Positions 7,920 through 20,152 are shown, numbered from the stretch's first letter. The stretch: 64,000 bases of DNA from Methylobacterium sp. PvR107 (GCF_017833295.1 NZ_JAFIBW010000001.1:2108001-2172000), one strand, 5' to 3'. The notes: generated by a model from the sequence alone, not told the origin. Program-made: numbers and translations.

Positions 7920-9464
7920 TCAGCTGATGTAGTTGACCAGCGACAGCTTGGAGAGCGACGCCGTGACTTGGTAGCTCGCCTGAAGGCGGTTCTGCACGTC
8001 CAGCAGCTTGGCGACAACTTCCTCGGTGGGCGCCTGCTCGATGCCCGCGAGCGTGTTCTGAAGCGTGTTCTGGCTTGCCTTGTTCGTCGTCGCCGCGTTC
8101 GACATGCGCGTCGATGCCAGGCTGAGCTGTGTCACCGTATCCTGCACGCTCGGGAGCGCACCGGTCGAGGACGTGCCGGGGCTGGTATCGGCCGACGAGA
8201 GAAGGGGCTGCGCTTTGCCGCTGATCGCGCTGTAGATCGCGGCCGCGTTCGGATCCGACGAACTCGGCATGCCGAGCGCCACGGTCGCGAGGCCCGCGAG
8301 CACGTTGCTGATCGCCGGCTGATTGGCGCGAACACCAACTTGAACGCTGCTCCCCGCGCTGACCTGCACCGATTGAGTGCTGAGCGGGTCCGTCGACCCA
8401 TTCTCGCCCTGGTACCACACGACAGTGTTCGCGGCGGTGGTCGTCGCGTTCGGAGCGGAGAAGAAGGCACTCGCCGCACGAGCGGTCGAGTTCGCCGTCA
8501 GCGTGCTGCCGGCGGATGCCGACAGGGCGCTGGTCAAGGCGTCGTTGAGGTTCTTTGCCGTCGCAGCCGCGTCCGCGCCGATCGCGAAGCCCGTGCTCGA
8601 GGACGCGGGCGTGGTGCCGCTGGCCGCTGCCGTCAGCGTCACCGTGGTCGTCGTGTTGTCGGGCAGCTGCAGGGTCAACGTCAGGCTGTCGCCCGCAACG
8701 GGCTGCTGATTGACATCAATCGTGACGGCGTTCGACATCCCGGTCGACCCGGAAACGTAATTCGCGGCGATGCCTCCCGCGATGGGAAGCGCGGAAGCCC
8801 CGGTGATCACGTAACCGGAGCGTGGGGACACCTGGGAACTGGGGTCATCCGAAAGCGTGATTTTGGTGTTGATCGGTACGCCGTTGCTATCCAGTGTCGG
8901 GTAAGTCTGGCTCAGGCGTCCGTTCTTCAGCGGACCGACATCGGCCGCAACTTGGTTTGCAACGAATGTCTTAAGGCCAATCTGAGTCCCGTTCCCGTTC
9001 AGGATCGTGTCTGCGTCGAGGACAGGCTGAGTCGAGCTGTTTGCGCCGCCGAACAAGTAGTTGCCCGCCACCGACTGATTCAATGTATCGAGGGCCGCCT
9101 GAAGGTTGTTGAGCGCGTTGGTCTTCGCGGCGGTCGCATTCACCGGCGTGCTCTGCAGGCCGTTGTTCAACGTGTTGCGCGCATCGATGCCCAGCGTCGC
9201 CACCTGCGTCAGGCTGGTCACCGCGACGTTCGTCCGCGTCTGCGCGGCGTTGATTCCGGCGGCGTAGCCGGTGAGTGCGCTGAGGGTCGCCTGGGCGCTC
9301 AGGGCCGTGGACCGCCCGGATCCCAGGCCGCCATAGGTCTGCGCGGTCAGCCCGCTCGAGAGCTGCGTCGACAGATCGTTGAGCTGATTCTTCAGCGTTG
9401 TAAGCTGGGCGGCATTCCGCGTCGTCAGGTAGGAGCCGGCCGCGAAGGGTTTGATCGTGGTCAT
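7920..9464 (-). CDS. flgL: Hook-filament junction protein FlgL (HAP3), flagellin-like
   Basis: A 514-residue protein with the conserved N- and C-terminal flagellin-type helices: near the start, LTTLKNQLNDLSTQLSSGL, and near the end, SNAATTNKASQNTLQNTLAG and LQNRLQASYQ-like helices. The Ser/Thr/Ala-rich centre is variable, as expected for the exposed domain. FlgL caps the junction between hook and filament. It is longer than many FlgL proteins (about 300-400 residues) because of an enlarged middle domain. It starts 3 bases after the flgK stop, so the pair is translated together. Confidence 0.85.
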   Translation of the reverse strand: MTTIKPFAAGSYLTTRNAAQLTTLKNQLNDLSTQLSSGLTAQTYGGLGSGRSTALSAQATLSALTGYAAGINAAQTRTNVAVTSLTQVATLGIDARNTLNNGLQSTPVNATAAKTNALNNLQAALDTLNQSVAGNYLFGGANSSTQPVLDADTILNGNGTQIGLKTFVANQVAADVGPLKNGRLSQTYPTLDSNGVPINTKITLSDDPSSQVSPRSGYVITGASALPIAGGIAANYVSGSTGMSNAVTIDVNQQPVAGDSLTLTLQLPDNTTTTVTLTAAASGTTPASSSTGFAIGADAAATAKNLNDALTSALSASAGSTLTANSTARAASAFFSAPNATTTAANTVVWYQGENGSTDPLSTQSVQVSAGSSVQVGVRANQPAISNVLAGLATVALGMPSSSDPNAAAIYSAISGKAQPLLSSADTSPGTSSTGALPSVQDTVTQLSLASTRMSNAATTNKASQNTLQNTLAGIEQAPTEEVVAKLLDVQNRLQASYQVTASLSKLSLVNYIS

Positions 9465-9466
9465 GA

Positions 9467-11299
9467 TCAGATCTGCAGCAGCTGGTTGAGCATGTCGCGG
9501 GCTGCAGTGAGCACCCGAGCGTTGGCACCGTACGCGTTCTGCAGGGCGATCAAGTTCGACATCTCTTGGTCAATGTTGACCCCGGCGCCCGCCGAGAACC
9601 GGCCCTGGGCCGTCGAGAGCGCGGTCTGCTGTGTGGCGTCGAGCGCCGACGCGTTTGACGAGGCGGCCCCCTGCGTCGAGATGATGTCCTGCGCGAAACC
9701 CACCACTGTGGCGTGATACGGAGCCGAGACGCCGCCGATGCCGCTCGCCGACGAGAAGGTCTGCTGCGTGGAGGTCAGCGCAGAGAACAGCTGCTGAGCC
9801 CGCGCGCCGGATGCCGTCATATCGGTGGCGCTCGTGGCCGTCAGCGCCGCCGTCTTTCCCGACAGATTTCCGTTGACGGTGATGCGCTGCGCGAAACCGG
9901 TGAGCTGCGACCCGGAATCGAGGGAGCCGGTGTAGAGCCCATTGCCCGCGCTTTCGACGAACAGGGGGATCTGGGGATAGCCCGATGTGGGATCCGTCGA
10001 GGTGGGGACGGTGATGTTCGCTGTAGCCGCAAGCGGAGGCGCGCTGGCCGCGTTCGCGATGATCAGGCTCGCGCCGCTGCCGCTCGCCGAAAGGTTTGGG
10101 TCAATGAGTTTGAGAGCCTGGTCGATCTGCGCCGGGTCCACCGGGAGTTGAATCTTCGCCACCAGTGCATTGGGATCGACGGTCTGGCTGGCGGTGATGG
10201 GCGACGTGGTGTTGGACGCCACCAAGATGATGTTCCGCCCGGTGCTGTTCGCGTTGGCCGGGATTGTCAGGGTGTTTCCGGCCTGCATACCTGTGAGGTT
10301 GATCGTGGCAGAGGTGCCCGTGCCCTGCGTCGCCTGCGTCGCGGTGACCTGCTTGTCGGTCAGCGAGCTCGCGAGCCCCGCCGCGAGATCGTCGAGCTGG
10401 CGCTGCGCCTGCGGCAGCGTCTGATCGCGCAGCTCGATCTGGGCCGCCAAACTGCCCGAGCGCAGCACGCCGGGCTCGCCGAGGTCGATCTTGCCACCGC
10501 CGGGCAGCGTGGCGGTGATCGTTCCGACCGTGCGCGGCGTGGCCGAATAGGACGAGTTCGCGCTCAGCGTGCCGCGTCCATCGAAGCTCAGCGACGCGGC
10601 ATTGCCGCGATCGACCAGCGTCGCCCCCGATTGGGTCAGGACCGTCACGGTCCCATCGCTCTGCGCGGTCGTTTTGACATCCATGTAGCTCGACAGGTTG
10701 TTGATCGCCTGATCGCGCTGGTCCTGGAAGTCGGCCAGGGACGTGCTGTCCGTGGTATTCTGGATCTTCTTGTTCAGATCCGCGATGCTGGACAGGATCG
10801 AGCTGGCCGATTGCGTATCGGTGCCGAGCTGCGCCTCGATCCCGGTGCGCAGATTCTGCACGGAATTGGCGGCTCCGTTGATCTGGCTGGCGAGCGCCGC
10901 GGCGTTGCTCAGCACCGTCGTTCGGGCAGCCGCCGAGGTCGGATTGGCGGCGAGTTCCTGGAGCGACTCGGTGAACGTGTTCAGCGTGCCGTCGAGCGCC
11001 GTGGAGCTGCCGGGCGTGCCGTAGAGAGCGTCGAGCTGAGAGATGATCCCGGATTTGGTGCTCGTATAGGCGGCGCCCGAGGTTTCCAGCCGAAGCTGCT
11101 TCAGGGCCGCCGCATCGAAGCTGCGGGTGACCGTCCCGGAGGCGACGCCCAGGTTGTTCGTGCCGGTCGCGACGGACGTGAGCGTCCGCTTGACGTAGCC
11201 GGCCGTCCCCGCATTGGCGACGTTCTGCGAAACGATGTTGATCGCCGCCTGAGTTGCGGCGAGCCCCGCGGTCGCATTGGACAGTGCGTTCAGCGACAC
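9467..11299 (-). CDS. flgK: Flagellar hook-associated protein FlgK (HAP1)
   Basis: A 610-residue axial protein of the hook-filament junction. The N-terminus is diagnostic: MSLNALSNATAGLAATQAAI followed by NIVSQNVANAGTAGYVKR, the rod/hook N-terminal motif. The C-terminus (EMSNLIALQNAYGANARVL, then AARDMLNQLLQI) matches the FlgK coiled-coil end. The middle is Ser/Thr/Ala-rich and variable. It lies between flgE and flgL in one minus-strand operon; secretion would use the flagellar type III system, perhaps assisted by the FlgN-like product encoded nearby. Confidence 0.93.
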   Translation of the reverse strand: MSLNALSNATAGLAATQAAINIVSQNVANAGTAGYVKRTLTSVATGTNNLGVASGTVTRSFDAAALKQLRLETSGAAYTSTKSGIISQLDALYGTPGSSTALDGTLNTFTESLQELAANPTSAAARTTVLSNAAALASQINGAANSVQNLRTGIEAQLGTDTQSASSILSSIADLNKKIQNTTDSTSLADFQDQRDQAINNLSSYMDVKTTAQSDGTVTVLTQSGATLVDRGNAASLSFDGRGTLSANSSYSATPRTVGTITATLPGGGKIDLGEPGVLRSGSLAAQIELRDQTLPQAQRQLDDLAAGLASSLTDKQVTATQATQGTGTSATINLTGMQAGNTLTIPANANSTGRNIILVASNTTSPITASQTVDPNALVAKIQLPVDPAQIDQALKLIDPNLSASGSGASLIIANAASAPPLAATANITVPTSTDPTSGYPQIPLFVESAGNGLYTGSLDSGSQLTGFAQRITVNGNLSGKTAALTATSATDMTASGARAQQLFSALTSTQQTFSSASGIGGVSAPYHATVVGFAQDIISTQGAASSNASALDATQQTALSTAQGRFSAGAGVNIDQEMSNLIALQNAYGANARVLTAARDMLNQLLQI

Positions 11300-11332
11300 T
11301 TGCAGCCTCCCCAGCGGCCTCCGGAAAACCGA

Positions 11333-12616
11333 TTATCGAATCACGTTCAGCAGGTCCGACATCATGGTCTGGGCGGTCGACATGACGCGCGTGTTCGCAG
11401 AGTAGGCCTGCTGGGTTACGATCATCTTAGAGAACTCGGTCGCAATGTCGGTATTGGATTGCTCGAGGCTCGCCCCCGTGATGGTGCTGCCATTGAGGCC
11501 CGCGATCGGCGGTCCGGAATCCGCGGTCTGCAGGTAGTTTCCTTTCGAATCGGCCTTCAATCCGTCCGGATCGGCGAACTGCGCGATCCCGGCGGTGGCG
11601 AGCGCGACCACCGAACCGTTCGAGAACGTACCGTTGATCTTGCCGTCGGTGCCGACCGCGACACTCGTCAACGTGGCGGAGGTATTTCCGTCTTGGCTCA
11701 GCGTACTGGTCGTCGTGGCGCCGCTGGCGTCGGCATATTGCGTCAAGCCCCCGGTCACATCCAGCTTGAGGTTTTTGAAGGTGTAACCGGCAATCGATTT
11801 ACCGCTCAAATCAACGGTGGTCGTGCTCGGCGTGGTCGTGCTCGCGGCCGGCGAGGTCAATTTTCCCGTCGCGTCGAACGTGAACGGCGTGCCCGAATCG
11901 GTCCAGCTCGGCGTTCCTGCGGCGTTGCTGTTGTACATCAAGCTCCAGGTCGACGGCGATCCATTGCTGCCGGCGACTTTCTGGACCCAGCGCGTGTTGA
12001 TCGTGACGGGTGCCCCCGACGATGTATAGGCTGTCAGCGATGGGCCGGCGATGCTGCCTGCCGGGTCGGCCGAGGGGCTGACCGTCGGCGTCGCCGGCAG
12101 GTTGGCTGAGTAGGTGATGGTCGTCGTCTCTTTAGCCGGCAGCACGGGGTTCCCGATCACGATCGGACCCGCGCTGGTGACCTGACCGGTCACCGGATCG
12201 AGGTTGTTTCCGGTGAGGTACCCGCCCGCACCGTTCATCAAGTGACCGTCGGCGGTCGGAGCGAAGTCGCCGCGACGCGTATAGGCGTTGGTCCCGCTGA
12301 AGCTCGCGGCCCCGTTGGCGTCTCCGGTCTTCTGAACCACCGTGAAGAAACCGGTCCCGCTGATCGACATGTTGGTCGGCACGCTGGACGCGACCACGTT
12401 GCCGGCGATGGTGTTGGTCAGTTGCGATTGAGCCAGAACCGAGCCGGCGACCTCCCGCTTCTGTGTCGTCTCCGCCATCATGTCGATGAAGCTGGTGTCG
12501 ACGCGCTTGTAGCCGGTCGTCTGCGAGTTCGCGATGTTCCCGGAGATGTTGCTGATGGCGTAGGACTGCGCCTGCAATCCGGAGACTGATGTCTGAAGGG
12601 CGCTGAATAGATCCAT
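11333..12616 (-). CDS. flgE: Flagellar hook protein FlgE
   Basis: A 427-residue hook subunit. The N-terminus MDLFSALQTSVSGLQAQSYA and the following ISGNIANSQTTGYKRVDTSF are typical, and the C-terminus ends in the matching helix (QQAYSANTRVMSTAQTMMSD, then LLNVIR). Upstream codons extend the frame to 12676, but the canonical start is the ATG at 12616. It is the first gene of the flgE-flgK-flgL operon, with a sigma-54-like promoter about 50 bases upstream. Confidence 0.94.
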   Translation of the reverse strand: MDLFSALQTSVSGLQAQSYAISNISGNIANSQTTGYKRVDTSFIDMMAETTQKREVAGSVLAQSQLTNTIAGNVVASSVPTNMSISGTGFFTVVQKTGDANGAASFSGTNAYTRRGDFAPTADGHLMNGAGGYLTGNNLDPVTGQVTSAGPIVIGNPVLPAKETTTITYSANLPATPTVSPSADPAGSIAGPSLTAYTSSGAPVTINTRWVQKVAGSNGSPSTWSLMYNSNAAGTPSWTDSGTPFTFDATGKLTSPAASTTTPSTTTVDLSGKSIAGYTFKNLKLDVTGGLTQYADASGATTTSTLSQDGNTSATLTSVAVGTDGKINGTFSNGSVVALATAGIAQFADPDGLKADSKGNYLQTADSGPPIAGLNGSTITGASLEQSNTDIATEFSKMIVTQQAYSANTRVMSTAQTMMSDLLNVIR

Positions 12617-12665
12617 GGCAAGCAATCCCGTTGCGCGCCCTGCCGGCTCGCAGGCACCGGCTGCC

Positions 12666-12680
12666 GCAACCGCCATGCCA
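12666..12680 (-). promoter_or_regulatory. Probable sigma-54 promoter of flgE
   Basis: The minus strand reads TGGCATGGCGGTTGC, matching TGGCACG-N4-TTGC with a single change (C to T), and GG/GC are 12 bases apart. Transcription would begin near 12654, leaving a 5' leader of about 38 bases before the flgE ATG. Confidence 0.6.
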
Positions 12681-12907
12681 GCGCTAAACCGTTGACGAAT
12701 CAGGACGCGCCTCGCCAGGGCCCGGCAAGCTTGACCGGTCAGGGGCCCGGACTCGGCAGATCTTGCCGGGCAGCGCCGATCCGGGCGGCGCGTCGGCGTT
12801 TACGGCGTGTTATCCGGCGCGCGCGAGGATGCGCCGGGGCATAGGATCGGGCGCAACGCGTCCTGCCCGGAAGTGCTGAACAGATACGGATCTCGGATCT
12901 CAGGGTC

Positions 12908-13375
12908 ATGCGGGCGAAACGGACGAGCCTCGTCCACATCATCTACTTCTCGCGCCTGAACCTGTCGTCGGACCCCGCGAAGCGGTCCGAGCAGATCGGC
13001 GAGATCGGCCGCACGGCTCAGAAGAAGAACGAGTTTGCGGTCATCACGAGTTTCCTGGTGATCGAGGGCAACTTCGCCTGCCAGGTGATCGAGGGCGAGC
13101 GCTCGTCGGTCCACGACACTTTCGACCGGGTGAACGCCGATAGCCGCCACCGGGACGTGCAGATCAGCGAGTGGCGCGAGATCACCAAGCGTGAATTCGT
13201 CCATTCCTTCAAGAGCGCCCAGCGCACGCCCGGGAACGAGACGCTGTTCGCCAAAGCGAATCTCCTGCCGATGCTCCAGCGTGGCACGCCGAAGGCTTCG
13301 GCGATCCACGGGCTGTGCCTAGCGCTCCAATCCGACACGATGTCCCGCCAGGGCATCGATCATCTCTTCGTCTGA
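12908..13375 (+). CDS. BLUF-domain blue-light photoreceptor
   Basis: A 155-residue single-domain BLUF protein, which binds FAD and switches on blue light. The conserved features are present: Y13 in LVHIIYFSRLNL, N41 in KKNEF, and Q59 in NFACQVIEG, with the N-to-Q spacing (18) the same as in AppA. RHRDVQISEW follows the fourth strand. A C-terminal stretch of about 50 residues probably forms the capping helices. There is no output domain. The next gene, 8 bases downstream, encodes a stand-alone receiver, so signalling is probably by protein contact. Confidence 0.88.
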   Translation: MRAKRTSLVHIIYFSRLNLSSDPAKRSEQIGEIGRTAQKKNEFAVITSFLVIEGNFACQVIEGERSSVHDTFDRVNADSRHRDVQISEWREITKREFVHSFKSAQRTPGNETLFAKANLLPMLQRGTPKASAIHGLCLALQSDTMSRQGIDHLFV

Positions 13376-13383
13376 GGCGAGCG

Positions 13384-13842
13384 ATGTCCGACAGCGATAC
13401 GAACCCGATCCTCATCGTCGACGACCAGGAGAAGCTTCTCCGCCTGATCGTGATGCTGATGACGCGCATCGGATTCCCCGACGTCGAAGGCGTCACCAGC
13501 GCGCCGGAGGCGCTGGAGCGGCTGAGGCAGCGCCGCTACGCGCTCGTGATCTCCGACCTCGACATGGAACCGATGGACGGGCTCAGTCTGCTGCGCGAGA
13601 TCCGCGGCGACGACGCGCTGATGAACACGCCCTTCATGCTGACGGAGTCGTCCTTCGACTTCGAGGACATCAACCTCGCGCACCAGGCGGGCGCGGATGC
13701 GTTCATCCTCAAGCCGTTCGACATGGCGGTGCTGAAGACCAAGCTGAAGCAGGTGCTCAACCGCAAGCCGCGCAAGCGCGAGGCGCCGATCGCCGCGGAA
13801 TCGAGCCTGAGCGTGGAGTTTCCGATGCTCGGGAAGTTCTGA
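13384..13842 (+). CDS. CheY-like response regulator
   Basis: A 152-residue stand-alone receiver. The acidic pocket is DD at residues 13-14, the phosphoacceptor is D58 in LVISDLDMEPMDG, and the conserved lysine is in FILKPF. No DNA-binding output is present, and an unstructured tail of about 25 residues follows the domain. The start at 13384 lies 8 bases after the BLUF gene. The D-x-x-M-x-x-MDG pattern resembles CheY, so an action on the flagellar motor or on a kinase is possible; the nearby flagellar genes make the first attractive but do not prove it. Confidence 0.85.
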   Translation: MSDSDTNPILIVDDQEKLLRLIVMLMTRIGFPDVEGVTSAPEALERLRQRRYALVISDLDMEPMDGLSLLREIRGDDALMNTPFMLTESSFDFEDINLAHQAGADAFILKPFDMAVLKTKLKQVLNRKPRKREAPIAAESSLSVEFPMLGKF

Positions 13843-13851
13843 AGGGAACGC

Positions 13852-13938
13852 CGTCACCGCAAGCACAGCGAAGCGACCCAGGGCGGGACATCTCCGAGTG
13901 TCACGGTTTCCCGGATCGGTTCGCTGCGCTCGCGACGC
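13852..13938. repeat. Dispersed imperfect palindrome, copy B
   Basis: A relative of the element at 4463, with AGCGAAGCGACCCAGGG on the left and CGGATCGGTTCGCTGCGCTC on the right. It lies between the convergent receiver gene and prfC. Confidence 0.7.
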
Positions 13939-13974
13939 CGGGTGGGCGTCATCGAAGCGGTATTGCGGCCGGCT

Positions 13975-15588
<1,614 letters not shown>

Positions 15589-15767
15589 GGAGCGAACGCT
15601 CTGAGTCGGCGGAACGTGGTGGCGCGCGTCGGGCGCGGTCTCGGGATCGTGTAGCGGCACGCCCCGATCTTGGCAAAGACGCGGGGCTGATCGCGGCGTC
15701 CCTTCAGGGACCGTACAGGGGCCCGGCAACAGGCTTCGTGTGCCGATCCACGCCCCGCGAGGCCGTC

Positions 15768-17293
<1,526 letters not shown>

Positions 17294-17297
<4 letters not shown>

Positions 17298-18481
17298 ACC
17301 GTCGCGACCTGATCCGCGCCGCCGCGGCGCTCGGCCTGTCCACGGCAGCTGGGCGCGTCTGGGCCGCCCCGAAGGCCGATGCGCGCCTGCTCGTGGTGTT
17401 CCTGCGGGGTGCCTACGACGCCGCCAACGTGGTGATCCCCACCGGCAGCGATTTTTATTACCGGTCGCGGCCGAACCTCGCCATCGCCAAGCCCGACGCC
17501 GCGGACCCGAAGGCGGCATGTCCGCTCGACGCGGACTGGAGCCTGCATCCGGCCCTGCGCGAGACGATCCTGCCCCTCTACGCCAAGGGGCAGGCGACCT
17601 TCGTGCCCTTCGCTGGCACAGACGACCTGACCCGAAGCCATTTCGAGACCCAGGACACGATCGAGATGGGCCAGACGGTCGGGGCCGCCCGCGACTACAA
17701 TTCCGGTTTCATGGCTCGGCTGGCCGCGGAGCTGACCCGAGGCCGCCCGATCGCCTTCACCGACCAGATGCCGCTGATCTTCCGCGGCGGCGAGACCGTG
17801 CCGAACATCGCCATCAACGGGGTCGGCAAGCCCGGCATCGACGACCGGCAGGCGAGGCTGATCGCCGCCATGTACACCGGGACCAAGCTCGCCGCGGCCG
17901 TGACCGAGGGGTTCCGCGTGCGCGACGAGGTCTACCGCTCGATCTCCGAGCACGCGGGTCAGGCCGATCGCGGCGCGGTCTCGCCGAAGGGCTTCGAGCT
18001 GTCGGCGCGGCGCATCGGCCGCCTGATGCGCGACTCCTTCAACCTCGGCTTCGTGGATGTTGGCGGCTGGGACACGCACGTGAACCAGGGTGCTGGCACC
18101 GGCTATCTCGCCGACCGGCTGGGCGAGCTGGGACGGGGCCTGTCCGGCTTCGTCGAGGAGATCGGGCCCGGTTGGTCCGACACCGTGGTGGTGGTGCTGT
18201 CGGAGTTCGGGCGCACCTTCCGGGAGAACGGCAGCCGCGGCACCGACCACGGCCACGGCAGCGTCTACTGGATCCTCGGCGGCGGGGTCCGGGGCGCCCG
18301 CATAGCCGGGCCGCAGGTGCAAGCCGACGAGGCGCACCTGTTCCAGAACCGGGATTATCCGGTCCTGACCAACTACCGGGGCCTGCTCGGCGGCCTGTTC
18401 CGGCGCCTCTACGGGCTCGATCAGGCGAGCCTGCGCCGGATCTTCCCGAGCGCGGATCCGGCGGATCTGGCGCTGCTGTAG
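17294..18481 (+). CDS. DUF1501 domain protein with Tat signal
   Basis: A 395-residue protein related to the sulfatase/alkaline-phosphatase fold. The N-terminus MNRRDLIRAAAALGLSTAAG is a twin-arginine signal. Conserved DUF1501 parts include VVFLRGAYDAANVVIP, VDVGGWDTHVNQG, VVVLSEFGRTFRENG and the DHGHGSVYWILGGGV segment. The metal-type residues (D and H in GGWDTH, TDHGHG) are kept. It is coupled to the preceding DUF1800 gene and converges on the threonine aldolase gene, with 10 bases between stops. Substrate unknown. Confidence 0.88.
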
Positions 18482-18491
18482 GGGCCCGGAT

Positions 18492-19538
18492 TCAGGCCGC
18501 CGCAGCCGCCAGCGTGCGCAGGTCGGCCACCAGCGCGTCCACCCGCTCGGGGCGCGCATCCCAGGCGAACATGAAGCGCGCCCCGCCGCCGATGAAGGTG
18601 TAGAACCGCCAGCCTCGGGCACGCAGGCCGTCCATGGTGGCGACCGGCATCGTCAGGAAGACGGCGTTGGCCTCCACGGGAAACAGCGCCCGTACCCCCG
18701 GCAAACCGGCGACGGCCTCGGCGAAGCGCCGGGCGCAGGCATTGCCGTGGGCCGCATTCCTCAGCCAAGCGCCGCTTTCCAGCATGCCGACCCAGGGGGC
18801 GGCGAGGAAGCGCATCTTCGAGGCGAGTTGTCCGGCCTGCTTGCAGCGGTAGCCGAAATCCTCGGCAAGCTTTGCGTCGAAGAACACCACGGCTTCGCCG
18901 GCATGCATGCCGTTCTTGGTGCCCCCGAAGCACAGAACATCGACACCCGAGCGCCACGTCATGTCGGCCGGGCTGCAGCCGAGGCTCGCGCAGGCATTGG
19001 CGAAACGCGACCCGTCCATGTGCAGCGCGAGCCCGAGCTCCCGGCAGGTCGCCGACAGGGCCCGCAGCTCGGCGAGGCTGTAGACCTGTCCGGTCTCGGT
19101 CGGCTGGGTGATGGTGACCACCCGGGGCCGCGGGAAGTGGATGTCGCTGCGGTTCTGGGCGAGCCCGCGGATTGCCTCCGGCGTGAGCTTGCCGCCCTCC
19201 GTCCGGACGGTCAGCAGCTTCGAGCCGTTGGAGAAGAATTCCGGCGCGCCGCACTCGTCGGTCTCGACATGGGCCGAGTCGGCGCAGATCACGCTGTGGT
19301 AGGATTGGCAGAGTGCCGCCAAGGCCAGGGCATTGGCGGCGGTGCCGTTAAAGGCGAAGAACACCTCGCACGGCGTTTCAAACAGCGTGCGGAAGGCATC
19401 CGCGGCGCGCTCCGTCCAGGCATCCTCGCCATAGGCCGGCGCGTGGCCGCGATTGGCCGCCTCCATGGCCGCCCAGGCTTCCGGACAGATGCCGGAATAG
19501 TTGTCGCTGGCGAATTGCTGCGAGTCGTCCTGTCTCAT
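18492..19538 (-). CDS. Low-specificity L-threonine aldolase
   Basis: A 348-residue PLP enzyme of the beta-eliminating lyase / threonine aldolase family, cleaving L-threonine and related beta-hydroxy amino acids to glycine and an aldehyde. The PLP-binding lysine is in CFGGTKNGMHAGEAVVFF. Other family parts are FASDNYSGICPEAW, the active-site HVETDECGAPEFF, and LHMDGSRFANA. Length is typical. In a methylotroph, glycine/serine interconversion makes such an enzyme useful, but it is not linked to serine-cycle genes here. The symbol ltaE would fit, though a beta-hydroxyaspartate or phenylserine aldolase cannot be excluded. Confidence 0.87.
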   Translation of the reverse strand: MRQDDSQQFASDNYSGICPEAWAAMEAANRGHAPAYGEDAWTERAADAFRTLFETPCEVFFAFNGTAANALALAALCQSYHSVICADSAHVETDECGAPEFFSNGSKLLTVRTEGGKLTPEAIRGLAQNRSDIHFPRPRVVTITQPTETGQVYSLAELRALSATCRELGLALHMDGSRFANACASLGCSPADMTWRSGVDVLCFGGTKNGMHAGEAVVFFDAKLAEDFGYRCKQAGQLASKMRFLAAPWVGMLESGAWLRNAAHGNACARRFAEAVAGLPGVRALFPVEANAVFLTMPVATMDGLRARGWRFYTFIGGGARFMFAWDARPERVDALVADLRTLAAAAA

Positions 19539-19585
19539 CCGCGCAACCTAGCACGGCCGGGGCGCAGATCGATCGCGCGGACAGG

Positions 19586-19614
19586 TTGGAACTGGTGCGC
19601 GCTTGGTGTAATAG
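19586..19614 (+). promoter_or_regulatory. Predicted promoter of rpsU
   Basis: TTGGAA and TAATAG are separated by exactly 17 bases, a good fit to the housekeeping -35/-10 pattern. Transcription would start near 19621, placing the whole 76-base leader hairpin inside the rpsU transcript. Confidence 0.55.
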
Positions 19615-19637
19615 CCCCGTCAAGGCGTGGGCTCCAC

Positions 19638-19713
19638 GCCGATTCGGAAACCGACGTTCCCGTCCCTCCCGGGTTCATCCCGGGCGAGGGACGTTGTCGG
19701 TTTCCAGATCGGC
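19638..19713 (+). promoter_or_regulatory. Long hairpin in the rpsU leader
   Basis: A nearly continuous fold: GCCGAT (19638) pairs with ATCGGC (19708), GGAAACCGAC (19646) with GTCGGTTTCC (19696), and CGTCCCTCCCGGG (19661) with CCCGGGCGAGGGACG (19679). It ends 47 bases before the rpsU start codon. There is no T-run, so it looks like a leader structure rather than a terminator. It could control ribosomal protein synthesis, protect the message or be a processing site. Confidence 0.7.
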
Positions 19714-19760
19714 GGCGGGCCGCGTGAGCCCGAAAATCCAGGTCCAGAGGATCAAGTCCG

Positions 19761-20096
19761 TTGCAGGTACTCGTTCGCGACAACAACGTCGATCAAGCGC
19801 TCCGCGTCCTCAAGAAGAAGATGCAGCGCGAGGGCATCTTCCGCGAGATGAAGCAGCGCAAGGCTTATGAGAAGCCGTCCGTGCGCAAGGCTCGCGAGAA
19901 GGCCGAGGCCGTCCGCCGCGCCCGCAAGCAGGCCCGCAAGACCGCGATCCGCGAGGGCCTGATCGCCGCGCCGAAGCCGAAGCCGCGTTTCCCCGCCGGC
20001 AGCCGCCGTCCGGGCTTCCCGTCGCCGTCGGCCACGCAGGGCCAGGGCGGCAACGCCTCGGGTCAGACCCCGGTCAGCCCGGCGCCCGCCGCCTGA
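19761..20096 (+). CDS. rpsU: 30S ribosomal protein S21
   Basis: A 111-residue protein; the first 60 residues are classical S21 ([20 protein letters not shown], then a basic helix with [20 protein letters not shown]). S21 binds the small subunit near the anti-Shine-Dalgarno end of 16S rRNA and helps initiation. The start codon is TTG at 19761, matching the conserved N-terminus. The C-terminal 40 residues are an extension rich in Pro, Ser, Gly and Gln; E. coli S21 has only 71 residues. It is followed by a clear intrinsic terminator and is monocistronic. Confidence 0.96.
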   Translation: MQVLVRDNNVDQALRVLKKKMQREGIFREMKQRKAYEKPSVRKAREKAEAVRRARKQARKTAIREGLIAAPKPKPRFPAGSRRPGFPSPSATQGQGGNASGQTPVSPAPAA

Positions 20097-20117
20097 GCGA
20101 CCACACTTTGGATCCGG

Positions 20118-20152
20118 AAAAGCCCGGTCCGCGCAAGCGGCCGGGCTTTTTC
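20118..20152 (+). terminator. Intrinsic terminator of rpsU
   Basis: The stem AAAAGCCCGG / CCGGGCTTTT surrounds a 13-base loop, and the T-run continues to 20151. It lies 22 bases after the rpsU stop. Confidence 0.9.

Noticed and set aside
7761..9716. A 651-codon frame opposite flgL
   Set aside because: The opposite strand encodes a typical FlgL with terminal helices; this translation has no domain.
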